Notes: a model not told the origin generated them from the sequence alone. A stretch of DNA of 64,000 bases from Methylocystis silviterrae (GCF_013350005.1 NZ_JABVWW010000002.1:1-64000); one strand, 5' to 3'. Counted from the stretch's first letter, positions 8,902 to 17,159 are shown. Numbers and translations are program-made.

Positions 8902-10688
8902 ATAACAAAATCCTTCGATACGACACGGGAACCGATAACCAGATAGTCCAAGCCACTGTATGAAAATGTACGCAGCGCGTCGCTCGGAGTATCGACGATG
9001 GGTTCGCCCTTCAGATTGAAAGACGTGTTCATTAATACTGCCACTCCTCTTAGCTCACTAAATGCTTTGAGCAAGCTGTAGAAAGCCGGATTGGACGCGG
9101 CGTCAACTACCTGCAACCGTCCGGTTCCATCCGCGTGCGTAATCGCCGGGACCTTGGATCGAGCGGACGGAAGCACGTGATGAACCGCCAACATGAAATA
9201 TTCTGGGCTCGTGCGGTCTCGAATCGCGGGGCATTCAAAGTAGTTGTGAACCTCTTCGAGGAGTACGGCGGGCGCGAAGGGGCGGAACGGCTCCCTGAAC
9301 TTAATACGCTCGTTGACGATTTTTTTCATGTCCGCTCTTGTCGGGTCCGCAAGGATGCTGCGATTCCCCAGCGCGCGTGGACCCCATTCGGCGTTGCCCT
9401 GGAACCACCCAACGACGTTGCCTTCGGCCAACAGTCGCGCAATCTCTAAAGGAAGTTGATCGTGTGCAAATATCCCGCAACATTGAAAGCCAGAATCTGC
9501 GATGGCGCGATCGATGTCTTCGTCCGAAGGACAATCTGAGCCCAGATAAGCCGAGGTGAGGGGGGCGGACCGCTGCGTTCCCGCCTCCTGATAATGACGC
9601 CACAGGGCCGCGCCGACCGCGCTGCCGGAGTCCCCCGCAGCCGGATGCACATAGAGGGAATAGCCCCTTTCGCGTATCAATCGACCGTTTGCGAGAGAAT
9701 TGAGCGCTACGCCGCCAGCTAAACATACTTCCTTGATGCCTGTTGCTTGAACCGCCGAGTCCACGACGTGAAAAATGACTTCTTCTGTAACCTTCTGAAC
9801 ACTGGCGGCAATGTCCGCATAACGCTTGCTGGTCTCCAAAATTGCGTCCGCCTCATGCACGGCGATTCCCGACGGCAAATCATCAGCGACAGTCGCGAAA
9901 TTTTGTTGTGGGTCTCGAGGCCGCCCCAGCAATTCGACAAGCGCATCGGTATATGGAAGATCCTTAGGCGTCAGAAACTCGAAATACATCGGATCGATTG
10001 AAAATCCTCCTCCTTCCTCGAGCCGAAACATCGGCCTTAGAAGGTCGTAATAAATAGGCTCTCCAAACGCCCCCATGCCCATCACCTTGTACTCGCCTTC
10101 GTTAACTTCGAAACCCAAGAAGGCTGTCAAGGCGCTGTAAAAGAGCCCTATCGAATTTGGCAGAGAAACCGATCCAAGTTTTCGTATCTCGGTTCCGTTT
10201 CCTATCCCCCAAGACGTTGTTTCGTACTCTCCGACGCCATCCATGGTGACGATTGTCGCCGCGTCAAAACCGGAACAATAAAACGCTGCGCTCATGTGAG
10301 ATAGGTGATGATCTACGTACGAAATCTTGTCCCGGCCTACTCCGAGCTCCTCCGATATCCGATCAATAACTTCGAATTTTCGGTATCGGAGCCACGACGA
10401 TATGGTCTTGTCCAAATACTCGGGGTTGCGTCCCTGAGCCTGCTCGGAACACCACAAGATCCGATCGAACTTAAGCATCGGGACTTCATAATAAGCGATC
10501 GCCTGGAGTGAGGACGACGAAATCCCGGCAGATTGCATGCAAAACTCGACTGCATGACGAGGAAAGCTCGAATCGTGCTTTTTTCGTGAGAATCGCTCCT
10601 CGATCCCGGCTGCGACAACGACGCCGTCCTTGATCAGCGCGGCCGCAGAGTCATGGAAATCAAATGAAAGTCCTAAAATATAACCCAT
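8898..10688 (-). CDS. Carbamoyltransferase, NodU/CmcH family
   Basis: Protein of 596 residues that should transfer carbamoyl from carbamoyl phosphate, via carbamoyl-AMP, to a hydroxyl group. The N-terminal Kae1/HSP70-like domain starts with GLSFDFHDSAA and has the metal-binding VDHHLSH (125-131; His127, His128, His131) and MDGVGEYE (149-156). The C-terminal domain has the family signature WGPRALGNRSI. The ATG at 10688 follows GGGGGA. It begins a two- or three-gene minus-strand operon with the SGNH gene. NodU carbamoylates Nod factors, but no nod genes are near, so a carbamoylated surface glycan or secondary metabolite is more likely. Confidence 0.93.
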   Translation of the reverse strand: MGYILGLSFDFHDSAAALIKDGVVVAAGIEERFSRKKHDSSFPRHAVEFCMQSAGISSSSLQAIAYYEVPMLKFDRILWCSEQAQGRNPEYLDKTISSWLRYRKFEVIDRISEELGVGRDKISYVDHHLSHMSAAFYCSGFDAATIVTMDGVGEYETTSWGIGNGTEIRKLGSVSLPNSIGLFYSALTAFLGFEVNEGEYKVMGMGAFGEPIYYDLLRPMFRLEEGGGFSIDPMYFEFLTPKDLPYTDALVELLGRPRDPQQNFATVADDLPSGIAVHEADAILETSKRYADIAASVQKVTEEVIFHVVDSAVQATGIKEVCLAGGVALNSLANGRLIRERGYSLYVHPAAGDSGSAVGAALWRHYQEAGTQRSAPLTSAYLGSDCPSDEDIDRAIADSGFQCCGIFAHDQLPLEIARLLAEGNVVGWFQGNAEWGPRALGNRSILADPTRADMKKIVNERIKFREPFRPFAPAVLLEEVHNYFECPAIRDRTSPEYFMLAVHHVLPSARSKVPAITHADGTGRLQVVDAASNPAFYSLLKAFSELRGVAVLMNTSFNLKGEPIVDTPSDALRTFSYSGLDYLVIGSRVVSKDFVI

Positions 10689-10875
10689 TGATATCCCCCT
10701 ACATTGCTTCGTTTCCTATGAATTTACTCGCCTCAAATGGTTTCTAACAAATTTAACTTGCCTAGTAGATAAAATCTGACAATTGAGTCCTCGGAGGGAT
10801 TCCTATTCGCTTTTTGCGCGTGCGAGTCTGGGCGATGCGCATGGGTGTCTCCATGACGTTCTCGTCGGCCGCAAA

Positions 10876-10905
10876 TGGCGCGCCCAAGGGGATTCGAACC
10901 CTGAA
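10876..10905 (-). pseudogene. tRNA-Arg-like 3' end fragment
   Basis: On the minus strand these 30 bases read as the T-arm and 3' acceptor of a tRNA: GGTTCGAATCC followed by a GGGCGCG acceptor strand and encoded CCA. The acceptor matches the alphaproteobacterial tRNA-Arg type, from memory. No anticodon arm, D arm or matching 5' GCGCCC strand is present upstream, so it is not a working tRNA. It may be the att-site copy left by an integrated element. The rest of the gap 10689-11103 holds no gene. Confidence 0.5.
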
Positions 10906-11103
10906 GCAGTGACATTGTCCGATGCCGATCGAAGCTACAGACCGTTCAAGCTATGCGGCGTGGTCAGAGCCGCGAAAAATGAAGTTCCCGCGCATTCGTG
11001 CGGGGAGAATGGATAAATCATGAGCGCGCTCTGACTGGTGGTCACCATTTGGCGCCAAACCTCTTTTTTAAACCGATCGATAACAGCAATTATTGGATTT
11101 ATT

Positions 11104-11179
11104 TGGTGAGCGCGGTGGGGCTCGAACCCACGACCCCCTGATTAAAAGTCAGGTGCTCTACCGACTGAGCTACGCGCTC
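11104..11179 (-). tRNA. tRNA-Lys (anticodon TTT)
   Basis: A 76-nt cloverleaf on the minus strand. The acceptor GAGCGCG (5' end at 11179) pairs with CGCGCTC before ACCA at 11104-11107. The anticodon arm CTGAC-TTTTAAT-CAG presents TTT, and the T-arm has GGTTCGAGCC. The 3' CCA is encoded. Confidence 0.97.
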
Positions 11180-11321
11180 GCTCCAGAGGCGGCGGGCGGC
11201 GCCGCCGAAGTCGACTGAGCGGGTCGGTCCGTTCGGCCGTGCGGGTCGTCTGTCCCGCGCTTGGCGATCAACTACCGGCGGGCGGCGGGCCGGTCAACCC
11301 CCGGCGGGCGACCCCGCCCGC

Positions 11322-11558
11322 TCACGCCGTGAGCTTGGCGAAAAGCACCAGCAGGCCGAAGAGGACGGCCGAGACCACCGTCGTGATCCCCGCTTTTTTT
11401 AAGAGATCTGGCGAGGCGGGAGCGCCGGGGTCGGCGCCCTCGGGAAGATCTTCTTCGGCCTCTTCGGAAGAGCGAATGCCGAGCGGCAGCACGGCGAACA
11501 GCACGATCCACCAGATCGTCAGGTAGATCGCCGCCGCCAGCGGCAGGGAAAAGGGCAT
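11322..11558 (-). CDS. DUF1467 family small membrane protein
   Basis: A 78-residue protein with two membrane helices (about 4-27 and 57-76) and an acidic loop between (SSEEAEEDLPEG). This is the DUF1467 pattern, a family of unknown function found in Alphaproteobacteria. It starts 4 nt after the methylmalonyl-CoA epimerase stop, so the pair is one transcription unit. In many relatives this gene is followed by proS; here it is followed by tRNA-Lys, so the neighbourhood has been rearranged. Confidence 0.85.
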   Translation of the reverse strand: MPFSLPLAAAIYLTIWWIVLFAVLPLGIRSSEEAEEDLPEGADPGAPASPDLLKKAGITTVVSAVLFGLLVLFAKLTA

Positions 11559-11562
11559 GCGC

Positions 11563-11967
11563 CTAAGCCTGCTCGAGTTCGATCAAGGAGCCGCAGAAGT
11601 CCTTGGGATGCAGAAACAGCACGGGCTTGCCATGCGCGCCGATCCTTGGCTCTCCATCGCCCAACACGCGCGCGCCCGAGGCCTTAAGCTGCTCGCGCGC
11701 CCCGATAATGTCTTCAACCTCATAGCAGATGTGGTGGATGCCGCCCGCTGGATTTTTCGCGACGAAGCCCGCGATCGGCGAGTTTTCGCCGTAAGGTTCG
11801 AGCAGTTCGATCTTGGTGTTGGGCAATTCGACGAAAACGACCGTTACGCCGTGCTCCGCGAGGCGTTCTGGCGCCGAAACCTTCGCCCCCAGGGCGTCGC
11901 GGTAGATGGCGGAAGCCTTTTCGACGCTATCGACAGCGATAGCGACATGGTTCAGACGGCCGATCAT
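11563..11967 (-). CDS. mce: Methylmalonyl-CoA epimerase
   Basis: Vicinal-oxygen-chelate (glyoxalase-fold) enzyme of 134 residues that interconverts the 2R and 2S forms of methylmalonyl-CoA. It starts MIGRLNHVAIAV with a metal-ligand His7. It also has the family segments PNTKIELLEP and GGIHHICYEV (second metal His) and ends KDFCGSLIELEQA with the Glu ligand. The open frame runs upstream into low-quality sequence. ATG 11967 is chosen because GGAAGG lies 6 nt before it and it matches the family N-terminus. In serine-cycle methylotrophs the enzyme serves glyoxylate regeneration by the ethylmalonyl-CoA route, which is established knowledge, not visible here. Confidence 0.92.
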   Translation of the reverse strand: MIGRLNHVAIAVDSVEKASAIYRDALGAKVSAPERLAEHGVTVVFVELPNTKIELLEPYGENSPIAGFVAKNPAGGIHHICYEVEDIIGAREQLKASGARVLGDGEPRIGAHGKPVLFLHPKDFCGSLIELEQA

Positions 11968-12022
11968 TTTCACCTTCCGGAAGAATGCTGTGCAGCGCCA
12001 ATAAGCGCTGAGGCGGGCAATT

Positions 12023-13336
12023 TCAACCGGCGGTGCGCGCCTCGGCCTGCTGCGGATGGCCGAATCCGTCGATGGCGCCGCGCAATGCGACGAAGCGCGG
12101 ATCGACGCGTGCGAAGGAGCTCCAGGGACAGCCTTCGGAAAGGCCGCGTCGAATCGCTTCGAGGGCCTCGGCGCGCTTGCCCAGAGCAAAAAACGCCGCG
12201 CCGAGAAAGCAGGGCGGCGCGTAGAGCTCGGCGTCTTGGACGAGCCTGTCTATGAGCGCATGCGTTTCCTCGGCGCGTCCGGCGCGGGCGAGCGCATAGG
12301 CGAGCACGGTCAATTGTAAGGGATCGTCTGGGCTCGAGGCGACGGCGCGGCGCGCCGCGCTCACCGCCTGTTCGTGAACGCCCTGAAGGCTGTAGGCGAT
12401 GGACATCACGAGATGCAGAGTGGCGGCGTCGGGCCTCAGCTCGAGCCCGTCGCGCGCATAGCGGCGCGCCCGCTCGAGGTCGCCGGCGCAGAGAATGAGC
12501 CATGCATGCAACGACAGCAGCGCCTGATCATGTGGCGAGTTGACGAGGCCCTCTTCGCAATCGGCGATGCCGTCGTCGAGACGATCGGCCGCCGCAAGCA
12601 GCCAACAGCGGTAGACGCGCGCTTTGCCGTAGAGAGGATCAACGGCGACGGCCTGATCGAGGAGGGCGAGGCCCTCGGCGATCTTGCCCCTGAGCGCGCC
12701 GCGAGCCCAGCCGAGAACGGCCAGCGCCGGCGTATGATCGCGCAGGATGCCGAGCGCCCGGCCAGCGAAGTCCTCGATCATCCCCGCCGCCTGGGCGGGA
12801 CGAAGAAACCCGCGTACGACTCGGCCGGCGGCGATGTCGGCGGCGAGAGCCCAGACCGCCGGGTTGCCGGGTTCGATCTGGGCGGCGGATGCGATCGCTT
12901 CCTGCGCGCGCGCGAAGCCCTCCCGCGTGCGGTCGCCGGCAAGCTCGTAGGCGGTCTGCCAGAGATCGAGAATATGCGGTTCGCTCAACGGGGCGAGACG
13001 GAGCGTTTGCGCGGCGCGTTCGTCGATGGTCTCGACCGTCCCGCGCAGCGACAGCCCCCGGCCATAGGCGGTGGCGATCAGCTCTTCGCCGCCAGCGTCG
13101 CGCAGCGGCTTCCGCAAAAGATAGGCGCAGCGGTCGATGGAATCGTCGGACGCGGCGCGATCCGGCCACAGCCGCGCGGCAATTTCGCCCTTGGTGATCA
13201 GGACGCCAGGCGACTCCAGAAGCATTTCAAGAAGTTGACGCGCCTGCGGGCCCAGATGAATGCGCTTGCCGTCGCGCTGCAGTCCGCCCTGTGCGCTGTA
13301 ACTGAATCCTGAAAATCGCTTCACCAACTCGCCCAT
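12023..13336 (-). CDS. Winged-helix (OmpR-type) DNA-binding protein with TPR domain
   Basis: Predicted transcription regulator of 437 residues. Residues 1-100 form a Trans_reg_C winged helix (QARQLLEMLLESPGVLITKGEIAARLWPD region, then SIDRCAYLLRKPL). The rest is alpha-helical with TPR-like repeats (for example NPAVWALAADIAA, DPLYGKARVYRCWLLAAA, HDQALLSLHAWLILCAGDLE). There is no receiver domain and no obvious membrane helix, unlike CadC. Such proteins bind DNA through the N-terminal domain and sense partners through the repeats. The target is unknown. It ends 56 nt upstream of mce in the same direction and could affect it or be transcribed with it. Confidence 0.8.
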   Translation of the reverse strand: MGELVKRFSGFSYSAQGGLQRDGKRIHLGPQARQLLEMLLESPGVLITKGEIAARLWPDRAASDDSIDRCAYLLRKPLRDAGGEELIATAYGRGLSLRGTVETIDERAAQTLRLAPLSEPHILDLWQTAYELAGDRTREGFARAQEAIASAAQIEPGNPAVWALAADIAAGRVVRGFLRPAQAAGMIEDFAGRALGILRDHTPALAVLGWARGALRGKIAEGLALLDQAVAVDPLYGKARVYRCWLLAAADRLDDGIADCEEGLVNSPHDQALLSLHAWLILCAGDLERARRYARDGLELRPDAATLHLVMSIAYSLQGVHEQAVSAARRAVASSPDDPLQLTVLAYALARAGRAEETHALIDRLVQDAELYAPPCFLGAAFFALGKRAEALEAIRRGLSEGCPWSSFARVDPRFVALRGAIDGFGHPQQAEARTAG

Positions 13337-13472
13337 GGCAGCCCCCAGCCCGCCGCGATGATGGCAAGACGGCGCGGCTTCGGCAAGAGGCGTATATGGT
13401 TAAGTCTTCAAAATCACATAGTTTTTTTGAAATTCTGGCCCCTCCCGGCGACCGTTGGCTCTCCAAAATAAA

Positions 13473-13503
13473 AAACGCCGGACGTACCTCCGGCCCGGCG
13501 TTT
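13473..13503. terminator. Inverted repeat, possible terminator
   Basis: A 9-bp perfect stem (AAACGCCGG / CCGGCGTTT) with a 13-base loop. It lies in the gap between the regulator start (13336, minus) and the end of the next minus gene (13707). The plus-strand copy ends in TTT, and the minus-strand copy ends in TTT plus an A/T run (TTTTTATTTT). It could therefore terminate the minus-strand gene that ends at 13707. Confidence 0.5.
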
Positions 13504-13599
13504 GAGCCTTCCAGATACGCAGCACGCTCGGAAGGCTCGGCGCAATCTATGCGCGTCCAAATTGACGGCCACATGACGCCGCGCCGTCTTCCGCCTAGG

Positions 13600-13702
13600 G
13601 CAGGTTCCGAAAAAGTTGACAGACTTTTTCGATGAGAACCTGCTCAACATTTTGATTTTGAGCGATTCCTTATCGATCACATGATTTCATGTGATCGATA
13701 AG
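13600..13702. repeat. Paired palindromes, probable dispersed intergenic repeat
   Basis: Two adjacent palindromes. The first (13600-13645) is imperfect, with arms around GCAGGTTC...CGAAAAAGT and ACTTTTTCG...GAACCTGCT. The second (13669-13702) is perfect: two 15-bp arms (beginning CTTATCGATCACATG) around a 4-base loop. The build resembles the RIME-like intergenic palindromes common in Hyphomicrobiales. There is no second copy in this window. It could also act as the 3' end of the gene stopping at 13707. Confidence 0.6.
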
Positions 13703-13706
13703 CACT

Positions 13707-14285
13707 CTAAGCGCGGCGCGCGCTCTGGTCATCCTTTCCCCAAACGAAAAGCACGAGAGCCAGAACGCCGGCGGCCGCAAAAAGAAAGTAAGGCGTCCGT
13801 GCGAACAGCGGCCGGCCGCCGACGGTGAAGGGGAACCGCGACACCCAATGCTCGCCGTTTGGACCGTCGACCGTGACGATCCCCATGAATTGGCCGGTCT
13901 CGTTGAAGACATGTTCAAAGTTCAGCGTGCCGGCCGGATAGACCTTTGGCGGCAGATAGGCCACCGTGACGGCGTCGAGGCGCTCCTGCGGCTCCTTGTC
14001 GCCGATGTCGCGGATGATGCGAAAGTCCGTCGACATCTCCCGCATCTCGTCCTGAGCATAATCGAGGACGAAAATCGTCGGGCCAATCGTGGGAATGTCC
14101 TCGCAGAACCTGTTGCGCGACGCCGTAGGCTGATAGCCGGAGAAATACATGAAATCCGGGCCGATTTTCAGCATGCAGGCGTTCTGCTGGCGCTGCATCT
14201 CGTCATGAGCGAAAGCGAGCGATAGAGGCGCGCAGACGAGCGCCGCCAACATCAGCAACCAAAAAGGACTAAGCGGCTTCGACAT
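13707..14285 (-). CDS. Exported membrane-anchored protein, unknown
   Basis: A 192-residue protein with an N-terminal signal/anchor helix (about 8-26, ending SLAFAHDE), a periplasmic domain of about 135 residues with two cysteines (QQNACMLKIG and RNRFCEDIP), and a C-terminal membrane helix (YFLFAAAGVLALVLFVWG) with a short charged tail. The domain has a beta-rich segment (GQFMGIVTVDGPNGEHWVSRFPFTV) suggestive of an Ig-like fold. ATG 14285 is preferred over TTG 14303 because GGAGG lies 6 nt upstream. It is divergent from the next gene. The family is not recognised. The topology resembles small periplasmic accessory proteins of methanotroph oxidases, but that is only an impression. Confidence 0.7.
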   Translation of the reverse strand: MSKPLSPFWLLMLAALVCAPLSLAFAHDEMQRQQNACMLKIGPDFMYFSGYQPTASRNRFCEDIPTIGPTIFVLDYAQDEMREMSTDFRIIRDIGDKEPQERLDAVTVAYLPPKVYPAGTLNFEHVFNETGQFMGIVTVDGPNGEHWVSRFPFTVGGRPLFARTPYFLFAAAGVLALVLFVWGKDDQSARRA

Positions 14286-14428
14286 GCCGTCCTCCCTGTT
14301 CAAAGTCTGGACGACGCTGCTCTGAAACTCAGCTTGCGCGTCATCCCTTCGTCGAATAGCGGTTCGGTGCGTCGCCCACGCGCATGCGATAGGCTGTCCA
14401 AGGAAAGAACCCGGCAGGAACGAAAAAG

Positions 14429-14776
14429 ATGCGCCCGGTATCGAAATTCCTCATTGTCGCGTTGCTTCCGCTTCCGGCCGCTTGGGCGCGGGCGGCGGAT
14501 ATCAACGACTATCCGACCTCCGCGCGCGCCGATTACGTCTTCGGCTGCATGAAGGCGAACGGCGATACGCGCCTCTCCTTGGACCAGTGCTCTTGCTCCA
14601 TAGACGTCATCGCGACCATTCTGCCTTATGAGCGGTATGTCACAGCCGAGACCGTCGCGAGCGTCAATCAGCAGGCGGGGCAGGTCGGCGCGCTGATGCG
14701 CAATACGGATGCGGCCCGCGATATGCTTCAAGAGTTGCGCCGCGCCCAGGCCGAGGCGCAGGTGCGGTGCTTTTAG
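14429..14776 (+). CDS. Small secreted protein with conserved cysteines, unknown
   Basis: A 115-residue protein with a signal peptide (cleavage near WARA-AD, about residue 22) and a mature helical domain holding four cysteines (FGCMKANGD, DQCSCSIDV, final RCF). AGGA lies 8 nt before the ATG. Proteins of this shape (YVFGCM...CSCSIDVIA) occur in methylotrophs, from memory, sometimes near methanol-oxidation genes, but the role is unknown. Here it lies 30 nt before the NnrU gene in the same direction and diverges from another exported protein. Confidence 0.75.
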   Translation: MRPVSKFLIVALLPLPAAWARAADINDYPTSARADYVFGCMKANGDTRLSLDQCSCSIDVIATILPYERYVTAETVASVNQQAGQVGALMRNTDAARDMLQELRRAQAEAQVRCF

Positions 14777-14806
14777 ACGCGAATTGATGTGGAAGGCGGA
14801 GAGGCC

Positions 14807-15382
14807 ATGCTTATTCTCATTCTCGGAATCGTGATTTTTCTCGGGGTCCATACGCTTACGGCGTTTCGTGAGACGCGCGCCAGCCTGATCGAGCGCTACG
14901 GCCTTCAAACCTATAAGGCCGCCTACGGGATCGTCGCCGCCATCGGTCTCGGGCTCATCGTCTATGGCTTCATTCGTTATCGCGCCGAGGGCCTGATTTA
15001 TGTCTGGACGCCGCCGTCATGGGGGCGCCATGTCGCCATGCCGCTCGTCTGGTTCGCTTTCGTCGCGATCGTGAGCCGTCGCGCGCCGCCAGGCCGCATT
15101 CGCGGCGCGCTGCGCCATCCGACGCTCGTCGCGATAAAGAGCTGGGCGCTCGCGCATCTTCTCGTCAATGGCGATCTCGGCGGCATGATCCTGTTCGGGT
15201 CTTTTCTCGCCTGGGGCGTCTTCGACCGCATCGCGGTGAAGAAGCGCGGGGACGGGGGCGCGCCGCGGATTTCGCAATTCACGCGCGGCGACGCGATCGC
15301 GCTGGGCGTCGGAACGGCGCTGTTCCTCATCGTGCTCTATCTGCACCCCTGGCTGTTCGGCGTTTCGGTGCTGCCGGCGTGA
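14807..15382 (+). CDS. NnrU family membrane protein
   Basis: A 191-residue integral membrane protein with about six helices and the NnrU-family features GVHTLTAFRETR near the N-terminus and HPTLVAIKSWALAHLL in the middle. NnrU-type proteins were first seen next to nitric-oxide reductase genes, and some relatives act in isoprenoid metabolism; the biochemical role here is open. ATG 14807 is chosen over an upstream GTG (14789) because GGAGAGG sits at the right distance. No denitrification gene is near. Confidence 0.85.
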   Translation: MLILILGIVIFLGVHTLTAFRETRASLIERYGLQTYKAAYGIVAAIGLGLIVYGFIRYRAEGLIYVWTPPSWGRHVAMPLVWFAFVAIVSRRAPPGRIRGALRHPTLVAIKSWALAHLLVNGDLGGMILFGSFLAWGVFDRIAVKKRGDGGAPRISQFTRGDAIALGVGTALFLIVLYLHPWLFGVSVLPA

Positions 15383-15400
15383 GCAAGGTCCGACTTCATC

Positions 15401-15826
15401 CTATGACGGCGCCGATTCGTCTTCGCTTGGCGCCGCCGTCTCCAGACTTCGGCCCTGCCACGGCCAGCGGCCTTCGAGCTCCGCCTCCATCGTAAAGCTC
15501 ATCGCCGTGCGGATCATCACGATCAGGCCGAGCACGAAGACGTTTTCGAGGCTTGGATGTTCGACGGAGACGGTCCGGATGATGTCGCCGCCGACGAGGA
15601 ACTCCAGCCCGAGCAGGATCGAGCGGCCGACATTCTTTCGGTAGCCGCGATAGGTGAGGGGATGCGCTCTCCAGGGCGTCAGAAAAGCGAGCGTCGACAG
15701 AACCGCGCCTGTGACGATGATCAGCACGCCGACGACGTCGAGCGCCAGACCCGCGAAGTTGATGATCTCGTGGATGCTCGCCAGATAGGTCACGAGCGCT
15801 TCGCTTTCATTCGTGGGCGCCGACAA
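15401..15826 (-). CDS. DUF1622 family membrane protein
   Basis: A protein of up to 141 residues with three or four helices (about 23-48, 66-84 and 93-108) and the DUF1622 core RSILLGLEFLVGGDIIRT. The function of the family is unknown. The frame begins with TTG at 15826, overlapping the end of gltX by 20 nt; GTG 15793 would avoid the overlap. Neither has a clear ribosome site, so the N-terminus is unsure. It is probably co-transcribed with gltX. Confidence 0.8.
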   Translation of the reverse strand: MSAPTNESEALVTYLASIHEIINFAGLALDVVGVLIIVTGAVLSTLAFLTPWRAHPLTYRGYRKNVGRSILLGLEFLVGGDIIRTVSVEHPSLENVFVLGLIVMIRTAMSFTMEAELEGRWPWQGRSLETAAPSEDESAPS

Positions 15827-17159
15827 GTCGCGCGAGCGCCTTGGCGTGGCCGATGAGCGGCAGCAGCGCGGCGAACTCCGGCCCGCTCTCGGCGCCGGTC
15901 AGCGCCAGGCGCAGCGGATGAAAGAGCGCCTTGCCCTTCCGGCCGGTCGCCGTCTTGATGTCGCTTGTCCAGGCCGCCCATGTGGTCTCGTCCCAAGGCT
16001 CCGACGGCAAAAGCTGCGCCGCGTCTATCAGGAATGATTCGTCCTCGCGGATCGGCTCGATCTCCCCGTCCACGACGCGCCACCATGTCAGAATATCGTC
16101 GAAACGCGCAAGATTGCCGCGCGCCGCGCGCCATAAGGGCTCCGCCTTGCGGCCGACGATCGTCAAGGCTTCGAGCCGCTCGCGCACGTCATCATATTCG
16201 TAGAGCGCGAGAGTCCGATGCGTCAGAGTCTCAAGATCGGCGGGGTCAAAACGCGCCGGATTGCGCGAGACATGCGACAGGTTGAAGCTCTGCGCGAGCT
16301 CCCCGAGCGAGCGCACGGCGTGGACATTGTCGGAGGAGCCGGTCAGCGTCGCGAGCGCGGCGACGGCGAGGGGCTCGTAGCCGTCTTCGCGCAGCGAGGC
16401 GATGGAGAGCGATCCGGTTCGCTTTGACAGAGCCTCGCCGCCCGCGCCGATGAGAAGATTGTGATGCGCGAAAATCGGCGCCGGCGCATGAGGCGCGAGC
16501 GCTCGCATGAGCTGCAACTGCACGGCCGTATTGGTGACGTGGTCTTCGCCGCGAATAACATGGGTGATCCGCATGTCGATGTCGTCGACGACCGAGGGCA
16601 GCGTGTAAAGAAAACTGCCGTCCTCGCGGATCAGGACCGGGTCCGACAGGGCCGAACAGTCGATATGCGCCGGACCGCGCACAAGATCATTCCATTCGGC
16701 GACGCCCGGCTCGAGCATGAATCGCCAGTGCGGCTGTCGGCCCTCGGCTTCGAGCGTGGCGCGATCAGACGCGCTCAGGCGCAGCGCCGCACGATCGTAA
16801 ACGGGGGGCAGCCCGCGCGCCTGCTGCATCTTGCGGCGCTTGTCCAACTCTTCCTGGGTTTCATAGCAAGGGTAGAGGCGGCCGGATCGCCGCAGGCGAT
16901 CGGCGGCGTCCTCATAGAGCGCGACGCGTTCCGACTGGCGGAAAACCTCATGCGGAACGATGCCCAGCCAGGCGAGATCAATCTCGATTCCACGCGCGAA
17001 TTCCTCGCTGGATCTGGCAAAATCAGTGTCATCGAACCGTAGCGCGAATCGTCCAAGGTTGGCGGCGGCGAACAGAAAATTGAACAGCGCGACGCGCGCG
17101 TTGCCGATGTGAATGCGGCCGGTCGGCGAGGGCGCGAAACGAACGATCGGAGAGGTCAT
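15807..17159 (-). CDS. gltX: Glutamyl-tRNA synthetase
   Basis: Class I synthetase of 450 residues. It has APSPTGRIHIGNAR with the HIGH-type motif (IHIG) at the N-terminus, the KMSKS-equivalent ALSKRTGS in the middle, a GluRS stem-contact region and a C-terminal anticodon-binding helical domain. It charges tRNA-Glu, and in Alphaproteobacteria often tRNA-Gln as well, for later amidation. These bacteria often carry two gltX copies and this is one of them. Length is slightly below the usual 470. ATG 17159 gives the standard MTSPIVRFAPSPTG start. Confidence 0.95.
   Translation of the reverse strand: MTSPIVRFAPSPTGRIHIGNARVALFNFLFAAANLGRFALRFDDTDFARSSEEFARGIEIDLAWLGIVPHEVFRQSERVALYEDAADRLRRSGRLYPCYETQEELDKRRKMQQARGLPPVYDRAALRLSASDRATLEAEGRQPHWRFMLEPGVAEWNDLVRGPAHIDCSALSDPVLIREDGSFLYTLPSVVDDIDMRITHVIRGEDHVTNTAVQLQLMRALAPHAPAPIFAHHNLLIGAGGEALSKRTGSLSIASLREDGYEPLAVAALATLTGSSDNVHAVRSLGELAQSFNLSHVSRNPARFDPADLETLTHRTLALYEYDDVRERLEALTIVGRKAEPLWRAARGNLARFDDILTWWRVVDGEIEPIREDESFLIDAAQLLPSEPWDETTWAAWTSDIKTATGRKGKALFHPLRLALTGAESGPEFAALLPLIGHAKALARLVGAHE

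Noticed and set aside
8898-10688. A nodulation gene (nodU)
   Set aside because: The family fits, but no nodABC, nodD or nod box is near. Carbamoyltransferases of this family act on many substrates.
14807-15382. A denitrification locus (NnrU)
   Set aside because: No nitrite, nitric oxide or nitrous oxide reductase gene is in the window; NnrU-type proteins have other roles too.
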